64,000 nt of DNA, taken from Mangrovimicrobium sp033283385 (GTDB lineage: Bacteria > Pseudomonadota > Gammaproteobacteria > Pseudomonadales > Halieaceae). Below are positions 18,482 through 29,166 of the stretch, piece after piece. The stretch covers positions 124,001 through 188,000 of the forward strand of contig JAWMQQ010000004.1 of assembly GCA_033283385.1 (NCBI GenBank), given 5' to 3'. A program made the position numbers and the translations under genes. A model generated the notes under the pieces. The model ran no database searches. It saw nothing but the letters and a program-made list of their open reading frames with translations, and was not told the DNA's origin. Every line of letters begins with the position of its first letter. Positions within the stretch are counted from its first letter, which is position 1.

Positions 18482-19342
18482 TCAATCGGCCAGGAATGCG
18501 TTGATCTGCGGTGCCAGCAGGGGCCAGCGTTCGAAGCGTCCGCGCCCGGGCTCGAAGGGGATCAGCGAGCAGTTGTTCCACTCCTGGTCCGGCCACGGCG
18601 GCTCCACCAGCTGCGAGCCGGGAATCATCTCGTGCACCCACTCGCTGGTGCGACGGGTGTGGCTGATGTCGCTCTCGCCGCTGCGGAAGATCATGCAGGG
18701 CATGGCCAGGCGGGCGAAATCCTCCGGCCCCATGCCGGGAACCGGCGAGGTCTCGGAATACGCGTAGGCCGCGGCCCATTGCTGCATGCGCGCGATGAAC
18801 GCGCGGGGCTCCTGGGCGAGGATGATCTCGCGGTTCTTCGGGTTGCGGGCGATCTGCTCCGCCCAGCCCGGCAGCGCCGCCACCGCCTCCATGCCGCCGC
18901 GCGCGGCGGCCATGGCGGAATCGCCGCAGTAATACGCTGCAAGTTGCGCCAGCGAGATCGGCCCGCCGCTGATCCACCAGACCGCGAGGTGAGAGACCAG
19001 CTCCGGCGCCTTCGCCGCGGCCACCAGCGCGATGCGCGAGCCGCCGGAGCCGCCCAGCATGGCCAGCGGCCCGAGGTCCAGCTCGCGCATCAGGCCGACC
19101 AGGGCGTCGGCCTGCATGCCGGATTCGCTGGGCGCGTCGAAGCAGATATCCGAGCCGCCGCAGTTGGGGCGGTCCCACAGCAGCACGCGCCGGCCGGTGG
19201 CGGCGATCGCCTCGGCCAGCTGGGGCACGCCGGGGGTGTCCCGCGGGAAGCGCCCGCCGGGGGTAATCGCCACCGCGGGTGCGCCCGGCTCGCCGACCAG
19301 GATGTAGTCGATGCCGATACCGTTGATATCCATGCGTGCCAT
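18482..19342 (-). CDS. Alpha/beta hydrolase
   Basis: 286 aa. Alpha/beta-hydrolase fold with a nucleophile elbow GGSGGSR, a preceding LLWDRPNCGGSD strand typical of meta-cleavage-product and epoxide hydrolase-like enzymes, and a late Asp/His region (FRSGESDISHTRR). Substrate unknown; C-C, ester or lactone hydrolysis would fit. It sits 37 bases after a SnoaL-like gene and 13 bases before the TetR gene in the same operon. Confidence 0.85.
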   Translation of the reverse strand: MARMDINGIGIDYILVGEPGAPAVAITPGGRFPRDTPGVPQLAEAIAATGRRVLLWDRPNCGGSDICFDAPSESGMQADALVGLMRELDLGPLAMLGGSGGSRIALVAAAKAPELVSHLAVWWISGGPISLAQLAAYYCGDSAMAAARGGMEAVAALPGWAEQIARNPKNREIILAQEPRAFIARMQQWAAAYAYSETSPVPGMGPEDFARLAMPCMIFRSGESDISHTRRTSEWVHEMIPGSQLVEPPWPDQEWNNCSLIPFEPGRGRFERWPLLAPQINAFLAD

Positions 19343-19379
19343 TGGGTGCTCTCTTTGCTCGATCCGGTGTGTTTGCGCG

Positions 19380-19808
19380 TCAGTTGTCCGCAGCCCAGCG
19401 CCGGCTGGCGATCAGCCAGCGCTCGCCCTCGCGACGGAAGCTGTCGGTATAGACGCCGCAGTGCTCGGCGCCGTTGGCGTTGTATTCCATGCAATAGCTC
19501 ACCGCCCGCGCCGTATCCGGCCCCTCGAGGTTGATGCGGCAGGTGGTGATGTGGTGGCGCATGAATTTCCCCGGCAGCGGCGCAGCGCCCGATGTTACCG
19601 CCTCGAACCAACCGGCGACAAATTCGCGGATCGCGTCGCGGCCTTCGAGCCGCAGTTCACCGACACCGGGGAACTCGGCGAACTCCAGTACCGCATCTTC
19701 GGTAAAGCAGTCCAGGTAGGTTTCGGTATCGAACTCGTCGCCGGCGACGGAGTAGGTCGCCATGGTGTGGCGGATGGCCTCGCGGGCCAGCAGTGCCTCG
19801 AGATTCAC
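19380..19808 (-). CDS. SnoaL-like/NTF2-fold protein
   Basis: 142 aa, single NTF2-like domain of the ketosteroid-isomerase/SnoaL/ring-hydroxylating-dioxygenase-beta-like superfamily (AIRHTMATYSVAGDEFDTET, DCFTEDAVLEF, RDAIREFVAGWF). Such proteins isomerise, hydrate or cyclise, or act as small oxygenase partners. The frame begins ten bases after a second SnoaL-like gene, so the two may form a heteromer or do successive steps. Confidence 0.8.
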   Translation of the reverse strand: MNLEALLAREAIRHTMATYSVAGDEFDTETYLDCFTEDAVLEFAEFPGVGELRLEGRDAIREFVAGWFEAVTSGAAPLPGKFMRHHITTCRINLEGPDTARAVSYCMEYNANGAEHCGVYTDSFRREGERWLIASRRWAADN

Positions 19809-19818
19809 GGCCGGCCCC

Positions 19819-20229
19819 TTACAGGCCGGCGCCGGCGACCAGGGGGTACAGCACCCGGTCGGCGAGGATGGTGCAGAAGTACTCGTTGACCTGGCAGATC
19901 CTGCCGTCGCGCATGGAGAACACCATGCAGTACTGGTTGCTGTAGTCCTCGCCGTTCACCAGGGTACCGTGCCCCTCGAACTCCACCACCACCTTGTCGC
20001 CCTCGGCGATGGTGGTCTTGATCTGGGGCCGCATGCCCTCGGGCATCAGCTGGCGGAAGGCGCCGATGGTGGCGAGGATGGTGTCGTGCTCGCGCACGCC
20101 GGCAAATTTGCCGAAGCCCATGGCCAGCGTGTAGGCATCCTCGGTAATGCACTTTGCGGCGCGCTCGGGGTCGCCCTTGCCCATGGCGTCGATGAATTCC
20201 AGCACGACGGTCTTGTTATTCTCACTCAC
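19819..20229 (-). CDS. SnoaL-like polyketide-cyclase-family protein
   Basis: 136 aa from GTG 20229, preceded by a perfect AGGAGGT seven bases upstream. A longer in-frame extension to 20409 overlaps the TauD gene and is not credible. NTF2-like fold (NKTVVLEFIDAMGKGDPERA, LAMGFGKFAGVREHDTILAT, KVVVEFEGHGTLVNGEDYSN). Role probably isomerase, hydratase or lyase on a pathway intermediate. Located 28 bases after the TauD gene. Confidence 0.82.
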   Translation of the reverse strand: MSENNKTVVLEFIDAMGKGDPERAAKCITEDAYTLAMGFGKFAGVREHDTILATIGAFRQLMPEGMRPQIKTTIAEGDKVVVEFEGHGTLVNGEDYSNQYCMVFSMRDGRICQVNEYFCTILADRVLYPLVAGAGL

Positions 20230-20257
20230 GACGGTTACCTCCTCGTTGATTTGGTGT

Positions 20258-21097
20258 TCAGGCGACGGCGGTGATTGCCTCCTCCCCGTTGAGCGTAAAG
20301 CGGTGCAACTGCCGTCCGCTGTCTGCATCGTAGGGGCGCACCCGGTGCATGGTGCCGGTGTTGTCCCACATGACCACGTCCCCCATCTGCCACTCGTGGC
20401 GGTAGACATACTGGTCCTGGGTGGCGTGGCGCATCAGCCGGTCCAGCAGGTCCCGGCTGTCTGCCGGGTGCATGCCGACGATATGCGAGCCCGAGGTGCT
20501 GAGCACCAGCGACTTGCGCCCGCTCTTGTGCTGCCACACCAGCGGGTAGGTGGGCTGCGGGTAGCCCAGCCAGGTCGCATATTCCTCTGCGCCCGCGTCG
20601 GGTACCGCGTGGAACATCGCCGCGTGCATGCTGTGCACCACCTGCAGGGTTTCCAGGTAGGCCTGCTCGTCCGCCGGCAGGTCCTCGAAGGCGGCGTAGG
20701 TGTTGGCGAACTCCGTTTGCCCACCCTCCGGGGAAAGTACACGCGGGGACAGCGTGGTGGCGAAGGGCGGGATGGGATCGTAGGTACCGTCCATGTGCCA
20801 GAAGAAGGTACCGGGGAAAAACGCGGCGTATTCCGGGTTTTTCTCCTTGTCCATGGTGACCTTGAGCAGCCCTTCCTCGCCCTCCTCCTTGAACGTGCCC
20901 AGGCGCAGGTCGCCGAGGGTGCGGGTGAATGCGCGCTGCTGGTCGTCGCTGAGGTTGACGCCGCGGGCGAGGATGACGCCGCGCTGCACCAGCAGGTCGC
21001 GGATTTCAGCGGCGTACTTGCCGCTGGTCAGCGTGTCCGCGTCGACATGCAGTTCCGCGCCTATTTTCGGTTTCAGCGCCGTGTATTCCAGGCTCAT
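20258..21097 (-). CDS. TauD/TfdA-family Fe(II)/2-oxoglutarate dioxygenase (copy 2 of 4, most divergent)
   Basis: 279 aa from ATG 21097, which overlaps the SDR stop codon (ATGA), with AGGAGGT upstream. Iron ligands His101/Asp103 (FWHMDGT) and His251 (MHRVRPY), Arg262 for 2-oxoglutarate: the same numbering as the other three copies, but with clearly different strands around the active site (VILARGVNL instead of VLVFPRVNF, and HSMHAAMFHAV instead of HSAWNTLFYY). It therefore probably acts on a different substrate. Translationally coupled to the SDR gene. Confidence 0.88.
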   Translation of the reverse strand: MSLEYTALKPKIGAELHVDADTLTSGKYAAEIRDLLVQRGVILARGVNLSDDQQRAFTRTLGDLRLGTFKEEGEEGLLKVTMDKEKNPEYAAFFPGTFFWHMDGTYDPIPPFATTLSPRVLSPEGGQTEFANTYAAFEDLPADEQAYLETLQVVHSMHAAMFHAVPDAGAEEYATWLGYPQPTYPLVWQHKSGRKSLVLSTSGSHIVGMHPADSRDLLDRLMRHATQDQYVYRHEWQMGDVVMWDNTGTMHRVRPYDADSGRQLHRFTLNGEEAITAVA

Positions 21098-21942
21098 CGT
21101 GATACCTCCTGCTCGTAGGCCAGTGCGTCGTCGAAGGCTTCGAGTACGTGTTTCTGGTAGGTGTCGATCCAGATCTGCCGCTGGTCGGCATGATCGAAGA
21201 CGATGCGGCGGTTGTTTTTTACCGCGCGCGTGACCATCGGCGCGATCTGCTCCGGCGGCAGCATGGTCAGCTGCTGGTGCACGAAATCCTCCGGCACCCG
21301 CACCGGGCCGGGACCGGGGCCGCCGAAGCGCGCCGGGCGGTAGCGCTCGTTGTTGTCCTTCATGCCGGTGGCCACGCCGCCGGGGCAGTAGGCGGTGGTG
21401 CCGATATGGTTTTCCGCCAGTTCCATGTGCAGGTTGAGCATCAGCCCGAGGATGCCCATCTTGGCAGCGGAGTAGGGCGCGTGCAGCGGAATCCACGCCG
21501 GCAGCATGCCCGCCATGGAGGCGGTGGCCAGCACGTGGCCGGAGCCCTGCGCGTACATGTCGGGCAGGAACGCCTCGACGCAGTAGGTGACGCCCATCAG
21601 GTTCACCTGGTAGATCCAGTCGATGTCCGCGCTGGACATGTCGGAAAAGCGCTCGAATGAGGTGGCGCCGGCGTTGGCGACCAGCAGCGTGACCGGCCCC
21701 AGCGCAGCGTTGGCCTCGGCCTTCATCGCCGCGACGGCCTCGCGCTCGCAGACGTCGCAGGCCAGCGCCACAGCGGTGCCGCCCGCCGCGCGAATCTCGC
21801 CGGCGACTTTTTCCGCGTTCTCCAGAATGATGTCCGCGACGCCGACCGCCGCGCCTTCCTTCGCCAGTTCCAGGGCGAGCGCCCTGCCGATACCGCTGCC
21901 GCCGCCGGTGACGACCGCGTTGCGGCCCTGTATATCCGTCAT
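21094..21942 (-). CDS. Short-chain dehydrogenase/reductase
   Basis: 282 aa from ATG 21942. Classical SDR: cofactor loop TGGGSGIG, NAG motif (VANAGATS), catalytic Ser near ATASMAGM, and Tyr/Lys in YSAAK. It oxidises an alcohol or reduces a ketone with NAD(P). A PGGVATGM loop follows the active site. It is coupled to the TauD gene by an ATGA overlap, and the flavoprotein gene ends 49 bases upstream of its start, so hydroxylation followed by alcohol oxidation is a natural sequence. Confidence 0.92.
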   Translation of the reverse strand: MTDIQGRNAVVTGGGSGIGRALALELAKEGAAVGVADIILENAEKVAGEIRAAGGTAVALACDVCEREAVAAMKAEANAALGPVTLLVANAGATSFERFSDMSSADIDWIYQVNLMGVTYCVEAFLPDMYAQGSGHVLATASMAGMLPAWIPLHAPYSAAKMGILGLMLNLHMELAENHIGTTAYCPGGVATGMKDNNERYRPARFGGPGPGPVRVPEDFVHQQLTMLPPEQIAPMVTRAVKNNRRIVFDHADQRQIWIDTYQKHVLEAFDDALAYEQEVSR

Positions 21943-21991
21943 CCTGTTCTCCAGATCCTCTCTTGCTTTCCAGTCGGGGGCGCTGCGCGAG

Positions 21992-23689
21992 CTACCCGAG
22001 CAGGCGTTCCAGTTCCGCCGCCAGCAGTTCGCTGGGCTGTCCCATTGCATGGCGCGCGGCGAGGTAGCCGTGGGTCATGCCCCGGGCGTTGGAGATGCCG
22101 CTCTGCATCACTGCGCCGGTCTCCATGCGCGCCACCGAATTGCCCGCCACGTACAGCCCCGGGATCGGCTGGTCGTCCCAGCCCACCGCGCGGCAGTGGT
22201 GATCGGCGAGCAGGCCTGCGGCGGGAATCGCCGAGCCGCCCATGCGGCGCAATTCCACGGCGTAGAAAGGCGGTTTGGCCAGCGCGCCGAGGTTGCCGTT
22301 GGGCTGGTGGTGCGGGTCGCCGCACATCCACACGCTCCAGGGGTGGGTACCGCGGCCGAAGTCCGGGTCCTCGCCGCGCTCGGCGTTGGCGTTGAAATTC
22401 TCGACGGTCGCGGACAGCGCCTGCGCATCGACGCCGATTTTCTGGGCGAGCTCGCCGATGGAATCCGCGGTCACGCCGAGTTCGTCGGGCCAGTCCTGGC
22501 CGGGCATCAGCGAACCGAAGGGGTATTTCTCCCGCGCCTGGCTGTCCAGCAGCGCCCAGCAGGGGAAGTTCGGGTGGGTCTGGCTGGCGCCGTCGATCTG
22601 GTCGATGGTGTAGTAGAACTGACGGTAGAAGGCCTCGTTGCCGAAGCGCTTGCCCTGGCGGTTCACCACGATCACGTGGGGCTGGCCGATAAACGGCAGG
22701 GTGGGGCGCCACAGCTTGTGTCCCTCGTCGTCCTCCTCGCCCGGCAGGTGGAAGCACAGGGAGGTGATGTCCGGTACCCGCGCGATGCGCGCGCCCACCG
22801 GTCCGGCCAGGCGGAAATTGGCGCCGTCTACGGTGGAGAACACCATGGAGCCGAGGTCCAGCTGCTGGCTCAGTGTCTTGTTCAGCTCCGGGTTGCGCTC
22901 GTAGCTGCTTACGGCGACGACCACACCCCGATTGGCCTTGATGAAGACGTCCCTGCCGTCCTTCACCGCGCGCACGCCGATGACGCGCTCGCCGTCGCAG
23001 ATCAGTTCCTCGCCGCTGGTGCCGGTGTGCAGGGGAATGCCGCGGTCCAGGGCACCCTTGACGAAGGCGGCCGCGAGGCCGGGGCCGAGGCAGCGCTCGT
23101 CGCGGCCCAGGCGTTCGCCCATGACCGCGTAATCCCACTTCAGCATGTTGGCGGTGCCGCCGCCGGCGCCGATGTCGGCGTGGGTCATGCCGTAGGGCAC
23201 CTGCGGCGAGACGCGGGTGCGCTCCTGCCACTCGCCCAGGGATTCGGCGGGAAACGGCTTGACCTCCAGCATGCGCCCGGCGGCGACGGCGTTGTCGTCG
23301 TGGGCGTAGTAGTAGTCCGGGCAGTCCTCGATCACCGCCATCTGCAGGCCGATCTTGTCCTCGAAATACTGCAAGGCCAGCGGGGAGTGCAGCACGAAGT
23401 TGGCGATGGCGCGGTCGTCGCCGTAGCCCATGGACAGGCGCTGCAGGTAGCGGAAGCCGCTCTCGATGGAATCGGGCAGGCCCAGTGCCTGCGCGAGGTG
23501 GTTGCCGGCGACCCAGACTTCGCCCATGGACAGGGCGGTGACGCCGCCGACCTGCGCGGCGCGCTCCAGCACCAGTGCGCTGCCACCGTGGTCGCAGGCC
23601 GCGATGGCGGCGGCAAGACCGCCGATGCCGGAGCCTATGGCGACGACATCGACTTCGATATCCCAGTTTTCGGGAAGATTGCTGAGCAT
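21992..23689 (-). CDS. FAD-dependent dehydrogenase, fumarate reductase/3-ketosteroid dehydrogenase type
   Basis: 565 aa, AGGAG upstream of the ATG. FAD-binding N-terminus VVAIGSGIGGLAAAIAACDH, a second block GGVTALSMGEVWVAGN, and the C-terminal FAD motif GLYVAGNSVARMETGAVMQS followed by GISNARGMTHG. The family introduces or reduces double bonds next to ketones (KstD) or carboxylates. The gene starts after a repeat cluster and ends 49 bases before the SDR. A cyclic ketone substrate is likely but not proven. Confidence 0.88.
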   Translation of the reverse strand: MLSNLPENWDIEVDVVAIGSGIGGLAAAIAACDHGGSALVLERAAQVGGVTALSMGEVWVAGNHLAQALGLPDSIESGFRYLQRLSMGYGDDRAIANFVLHSPLALQYFEDKIGLQMAVIEDCPDYYYAHDDNAVAAGRMLEVKPFPAESLGEWQERTRVSPQVPYGMTHADIGAGGGTANMLKWDYAVMGERLGRDERCLGPGLAAAFVKGALDRGIPLHTGTSGEELICDGERVIGVRAVKDGRDVFIKANRGVVVAVSSYERNPELNKTLSQQLDLGSMVFSTVDGANFRLAGPVGARIARVPDITSLCFHLPGEEDDEGHKLWRPTLPFIGQPHVIVVNRQGKRFGNEAFYRQFYYTIDQIDGASQTHPNFPCWALLDSQAREKYPFGSLMPGQDWPDELGVTADSIGELAQKIGVDAQALSATVENFNANAERGEDPDFGRGTHPWSVWMCGDPHHQPNGNLGALAKPPFYAVELRRMGGSAIPAAGLLADHHCRAVGWDDQPIPGLYVAGNSVARMETGAVMQSGISNARGMTHGYLAARHAMGQPSELLAAELERLLG

Positions 23690-23820
23690 AAGGCACTCCT
23701 GTCTGGAGGCTGATTATTGTTATCGATGGGATGCGGCCGGCGGGGCGGCCGCATCCGTAACGGGCGACAAATTGTCACCCGTTGCGTTTCAATAGTCAAC
23801 AATGGTGCGGCGGCGGGTTT

Positions 23821-23963
23821 GTAGGAGCCCGCTACGCGGGCGATCGGGTTTGTAGGAGCCTGCTATGCAGGCGATCGCCTGCGTAGCAGGCTCCTGCGGT
23901 CGGGTGATCGCCTGCGTAGCAGGCTCCTGCGGTCGGGTGATCGCCTGCGTAGCAGGCTCCTAC
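23821..23963. repeat. Family 2 palindromic repeat cluster with 33-bp tandem units
   Basis: Two inverted GTAGGAGC units are followed by three direct copies of a 33-base unit beginning GATCGCCTGCGTAGCAGG at 23873, 23906 and 23939. It separates the aldehyde dehydrogenase gene (stop 23982) from the flavoprotein gene (start 23689). As folded RNA it could partly uncouple expression of the two halves of the operon. Confidence 0.8.
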
Positions 23964-23981
23964 AGTCGATCGCGGGGTGGG

Positions 23982-25412
<1,431 letters not shown>

Positions 25413-25521
25413 GACAGGGTTTCCTTTGGCAAAGAACCTTCCGCGGCGGGGCCGGGGAAGGTTCGGTTGTTATAGTGTCCGCGGCCGCCAACCGGCGGGC
25501 GCGGTGGTCGACTGCCCGGAC

Positions 25522-27300
25522 TTACTGGGTGCCCTCGGCATACCAGGTGCGGAAGCGGTCGTAGTTGGGCGTATCCAGGTTCTCGTTGCCGCCGTGGTTG
25601 ACCGACGGATCGATCGGGCAGTGGATGACCGTGGGCTTGCCGCTGGCGAAGGCCTCGGTAATCGCGGCGCCCAGGTCCTCGCCCTTCTCGATGTACATGC
25701 CCTTGATGCCGAAGCCCTCGGCGATGTGGTCGAAGCGCACGTTCTTGCTCCAGTGTACGCCGGGCTCGTTGGTGTTGCCGTGGCCGAAGGTGCGCTTGTA
25801 CACGCCAACCTCCAGGCCCCAGGCGTTGTCGACGGCGACCACGATGACCATGGGCAGGTTGAAGCGTTCGACCACTTCCAGCTCGCCGATGTGGTACAGG
25901 AAGGCGGAGTCGGAGGTGGTGAACAGCACCGGGCGCTGGCGGCCGTCGGCGATGGACGCGCCCACCGCGTAGGGCAGGCCGGTGCCGAGGCAGCCGAAGT
26001 TCTGGTTCCAGACCACGTCGTGGGGCTTGGACTGCAGGTAGGTCCAGGTGAAGATCACCGTGCCGCCGCCGTCGCGGGCGTGGATGGCGTTCTTCGGCAT
26101 GGCCTTGGTAGCTTCCACGACCCACTGCGCGGTGTGCATGCGGCCGGTGGGGGTGGTGAAGTCCTGCTGGGCCAGCGCCGCCAGGCGGTCCTTGTCTTCC
26201 TTGATCCAGCGCTGCAGGTCCGGGTGCTCGGCGCGGGGGCTGTCCTTGAGGCCGGCGCTCAGCTGCGGCACCACGGTGCGCAGGTCACCCACCAGGGGCA
26301 CGTCGATGGGGCGGTTCTGGCCGATGGCCTCCGCGTCCAGTTCGATGGAAATCCACTTGCGGTCGGTATTGCCCTTGGCCCAGAGGAAGCCGCGGCCGTA
26401 GTGGATCGGCTCGCCGATCTCGGTGCCGATGGATACGACCACGTCGGACCTGGCGACGATTTCGTCACCCACCTCGGCGAACAGGTAGGGGAAGGTGCGC
26501 TCCTCGATGCCCTCGATGAAGGCGTTGCCGCCGGAGGTCTGCAGCACGGGGCAGCCCATCAGCTCGGCCAGTTCCTTCACCTTGGCGCCGGCGCGGCTGC
26601 ACTGCACCGCGTGGCCGGTGAGGATGATCGGGCACTCGGCATTTTTTATGAGTTCCACGGCCTTCGCGACCATCTCGCCGTCGGCGCCGGGCTCGTACAG
26701 GCGGTAGGCGGCCGGCGGCAGGGCGGGCGGCACTTCCAGGTCGGCCTGGATCACGTGCGAGGGGTATTCGATGTAGACCGGGCCCGGCGTGCCGGACTGG
26801 GACACGCGCAGGGCGTGGCGGATGATCTCGTCGGTCTGGTCGGCGTACTCGATGCTGGTGCTCCACTTCACCGAGTTCTTGAACAGGTCTTCCTGCTGGA
26901 TGAACTGGATGCGGCCACGGCGCACGCGGCGCTCGGTGACGCGGGCGCGCTGCCCGCCGAGGAAGATCACCGGGCAGTTCTCCACCAGCGCGTCCATCAT
27001 GGCGCCGGAGGACAGGGCGATGCCCGGGCCCAGGGTGCAGATGGCCAGCGCCGGCTTGCCCTTCAGGCGCGCCCAGCCCTCGGCCATGAAGCCGGTGGCC
27101 AGCTCGTGGTGCGGGGTGACGATGTCCCAGCCGCGCGCTTCGGCGGCGACGAACAGGTGTACGAAGTTGGGATCGGGAATCCCGAATACGGTCTTGATGC
27201 CCTCGGCCTCGAACAGCTCGAGGATGCGCTCGTAGACTTTTACCGTGCGGCGGTCGCTGGCGGGAGCCAGGGTGACAGGGGTTTTCTCGTCTGCGTACAT
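25522..27300 (-). CDS. ThDP-dependent enzyme, acetolactate synthase-like (paralogue 1 of a tandem pair)
   Basis: 592 aa with the three-domain layout of ThDP lyases/decarboxylases. Catalytic Glu66 lies in PHHELATGFMAEGWAR. The C-terminal ThDP/Mg motif is altered: TSDSAFLYHIGELE replaces the usual GDG, keeping the Asp, and VDNAWGLEVG replaces NN. The unusual DNAWGLEVG ending is shared with the next gene, and their sequences align along their whole length. The reaction is not predictable; 2-oxoacid decarboxylation, carboligation or 2-hydroxyacyl-CoA cleavage are all possible. Confidence 0.88.
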   Translation of the reverse strand: MYADEKTPVTLAPASDRRTVKVYERILELFEAEGIKTVFGIPDPNFVHLFVAAEARGWDIVTPHHELATGFMAEGWARLKGKPALAICTLGPGIALSSGAMMDALVENCPVIFLGGQRARVTERRVRRGRIQFIQQEDLFKNSVKWSTSIEYADQTDEIIRHALRVSQSGTPGPVYIEYPSHVIQADLEVPPALPPAAYRLYEPGADGEMVAKAVELIKNAECPIILTGHAVQCSRAGAKVKELAELMGCPVLQTSGGNAFIEGIEERTFPYLFAEVGDEIVARSDVVVSIGTEIGEPIHYGRGFLWAKGNTDRKWISIELDAEAIGQNRPIDVPLVGDLRTVVPQLSAGLKDSPRAEHPDLQRWIKEDKDRLAALAQQDFTTPTGRMHTAQWVVEATKAMPKNAIHARDGGGTVIFTWTYLQSKPHDVVWNQNFGCLGTGLPYAVGASIADGRQRPVLFTTSDSAFLYHIGELEVVERFNLPMVIVVAVDNAWGLEVGVYKRTFGHGNTNEPGVHWSKNVRFDHIAEGFGIKGMYIEKGEDLGAAITEAFASGKPTVIHCPIDPSVNHGGNENLDTPNYDRFRTWYAEGTQ

Positions 27301-27379
27301 TGTCTCGTACCTTTTCCTGAAATTATCGGGTAAGTAACGGCCCGGTCTTCGCCGGTTTTCCGGTGCGGCGACGCACCGG

Positions 27380-29128
27380 TCAGTAGGCGTCTTCCGCCTC
27401 GGCGCCGTAGCCGGCCTTGAAGTCCGTGTACCAGGACTTGAATTCCTCGTAGTTGGGCGCCTCCATGGCGTTGGCCTGGGGGTCCACCGGCACGTGGATG
27501 ACCGTGGGCACGCCCTCGGCCCGGGCGCGCGCGATGGCGCGCTCCACTGCCGGGGCGATGTCCGCCTCGGCCTCGATGTACTCGCCGTAGGCCCCGTAGC
27601 CCTCGGCGATCCTGTCGAAGCGCACCTTGTTGCTCCAGCGCGCCTCGGTTTTCGGCGAGTCCATGCCCACCTGCTTGTTCCAGACGCCCACTTCCAGTCC
27701 CCAGGCGTAGTCGCAGGCGACCACGGTGACGATGGGCAGCTTCTTGCGCACGGCGGTTTCCAGCTCGTTCAGCGAGAACTGGAAGGAGCCGTCGCCGGTA
27801 ATGAACACCACCGGGCGCTTGCCGTCTGTGGCCAGCGCGGCGCCGATGGCGTAGGGCAGGCCGGTGCCCAGGTGGCCGGTGTTCTGGTTCCACACCAGGT
27901 CCTCGGGCTTGTACTGGGTGTAGGTCCAGCCGAAGATGGTGGTCGAGCCGCCGTCGGCCGCGTAGATGGCGTCCTCCGGGATCACCCGGGTAGCCTCGAC
28001 GATCAGCCGCGCCGGGTGAACCGGGCTGCCGCCGCTGGGCACACCCGCCAGCAGTTCGGCCTTCCAGGTCTTCTGCAGGGTTTTCCAGCCCTCGAACTCG
28101 GGGCTGGCGCTGCCCTGGAAGTCGCCCAGGGCAGCGATCAGTTGCGGGATGACGTCGCGCATGCAGCCCACCAGCGGCGCGTCGATGGGGCGGTTGACAC
28201 CCATGGCGTCGCCGTCGCGGTCCAGGTAGATCCACTTGCGCTGGGCGTCGCCCTTCTCCCAGTGGCGGCCGATGCCCATGTGCACGGGCTCGCCCAGCTC
28301 GGTGCCGATGGCGATGCACAGGTCGGACTCGCTGGCGGCGGCGCGGCCGGCGGGGGAGAAACCGTAGGCGAAGGTGCGGTCCTCCTGGCCCTTGATGGTC
28401 ATGGCGCAGCCGGAGGTCTGCAGGATGGGGCAGTCCAGCTTTTCGGCCAGTTGCGCCACCAGCGCGTGGGAGCGCGAGGTGAACATGCCCTGTCCCACCA
28501 GCATCACCGGGTTTTTCGCCGCTTTTATCAGTTCTACCGCCTTGTTGACCATGGTGCCGCTGGCGGCCTGCTCGACCAGGCGGTATTTCTCCGGCGCCTG
28601 CACCGGCGGCCAGTTGAAGGTCTCGTGGATCACCGACAGGGGCAGTTCCACGTACACCGGGCCGGGCTTGCCGGTGGTGCACTGGCGGATGGCTTCGCGG
28701 ATGATCTCGTCGGTCTGGTCAGCGTCCTCGATGATGGCCGAGTACTTCACCAGCGGCTCGAAATGCGCCAACTGGTCGAGGAACTGGATGCGGCCGACCC
28801 GGGCGCGCTGGTTGGCGGTGCGCGAGCGGTTGCCGCCGAAGAAGATCGTGGGGGAACACTCCTTTTTGGCCACGATCATCGCGGTGGCCAGGTTGGAAAC
28901 GCCGGGGCCCTGGGTGCCGAAGCACACACCGGGCTTGCCGCTCATGCGCGACCAGGCGTCCGCCATGAAGGCGCCGTTCTGCTCGTGGTGGGGCGCCACC
29001 ACCTTCCAGCCCCGGGCCTCGCAGGTCATGGCCATGTGCATGAAACCCGGGTCGGGGATGCCGAACAGGGTGTCGATTCCCTCGGCTTCCAGCAGGTCCA
29101 CGATGCGTTCGTATACCGGTACGGACAT
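27380..29128 (-). CDS. ThDP-dependent enzyme, acetolactate synthase-like (paralogue 2 of a tandem pair)
   Basis: 582 aa. Catalytic Glu49 in PHHEQNGAFMADAWSR. Here the GDG motif is intact (ITGDGSFQFSLNELE) but the NN pair is replaced by CDYAWGLEVG. Ribosome site GGAGAAAAGG before the ATG. The two paralogues are separated by 79 bases and have complementary departures from the ThDP motif, which is what one would expect of a hetero-oligomer with specialised subunits (inference). Upstream neighbour is a Rieske oxygenase, downstream an aldehyde dehydrogenase. Confidence 0.88.
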   Translation of the reverse strand: MSVPVYERIVDLLEAEGIDTLFGIPDPGFMHMAMTCEARGWKVVAPHHEQNGAFMADAWSRMSGKPGVCFGTQGPGVSNLATAMIVAKKECSPTIFFGGNRSRTANQRARVGRIQFLDQLAHFEPLVKYSAIIEDADQTDEIIREAIRQCTTGKPGPVYVELPLSVIHETFNWPPVQAPEKYRLVEQAASGTMVNKAVELIKAAKNPVMLVGQGMFTSRSHALVAQLAEKLDCPILQTSGCAMTIKGQEDRTFAYGFSPAGRAAASESDLCIAIGTELGEPVHMGIGRHWEKGDAQRKWIYLDRDGDAMGVNRPIDAPLVGCMRDVIPQLIAALGDFQGSASPEFEGWKTLQKTWKAELLAGVPSGGSPVHPARLIVEATRVIPEDAIYAADGGSTTIFGWTYTQYKPEDLVWNQNTGHLGTGLPYAIGAALATDGKRPVVFITGDGSFQFSLNELETAVRKKLPIVTVVACDYAWGLEVGVWNKQVGMDSPKTEARWSNKVRFDRIAEGYGAYGEYIEAEADIAPAVERAIARARAEGVPTVIHVPVDPQANAMEAPNYEEFKSWYTDFKAGYGAEAEDAY

Positions 29129-29166
29129 CTATCCTTTTCTCCAGGCTGCGGCAGTGATGCGGCGCG

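Noticed and set aside
23873..23963. Three regular 33-bp direct repeats, considered as a CRISPR array
   Set aside because: The repeats are contiguous with no unique spacers and consist of REP-type GTAGGAGC/GCTCCTAC units; no cas genes are nearby.
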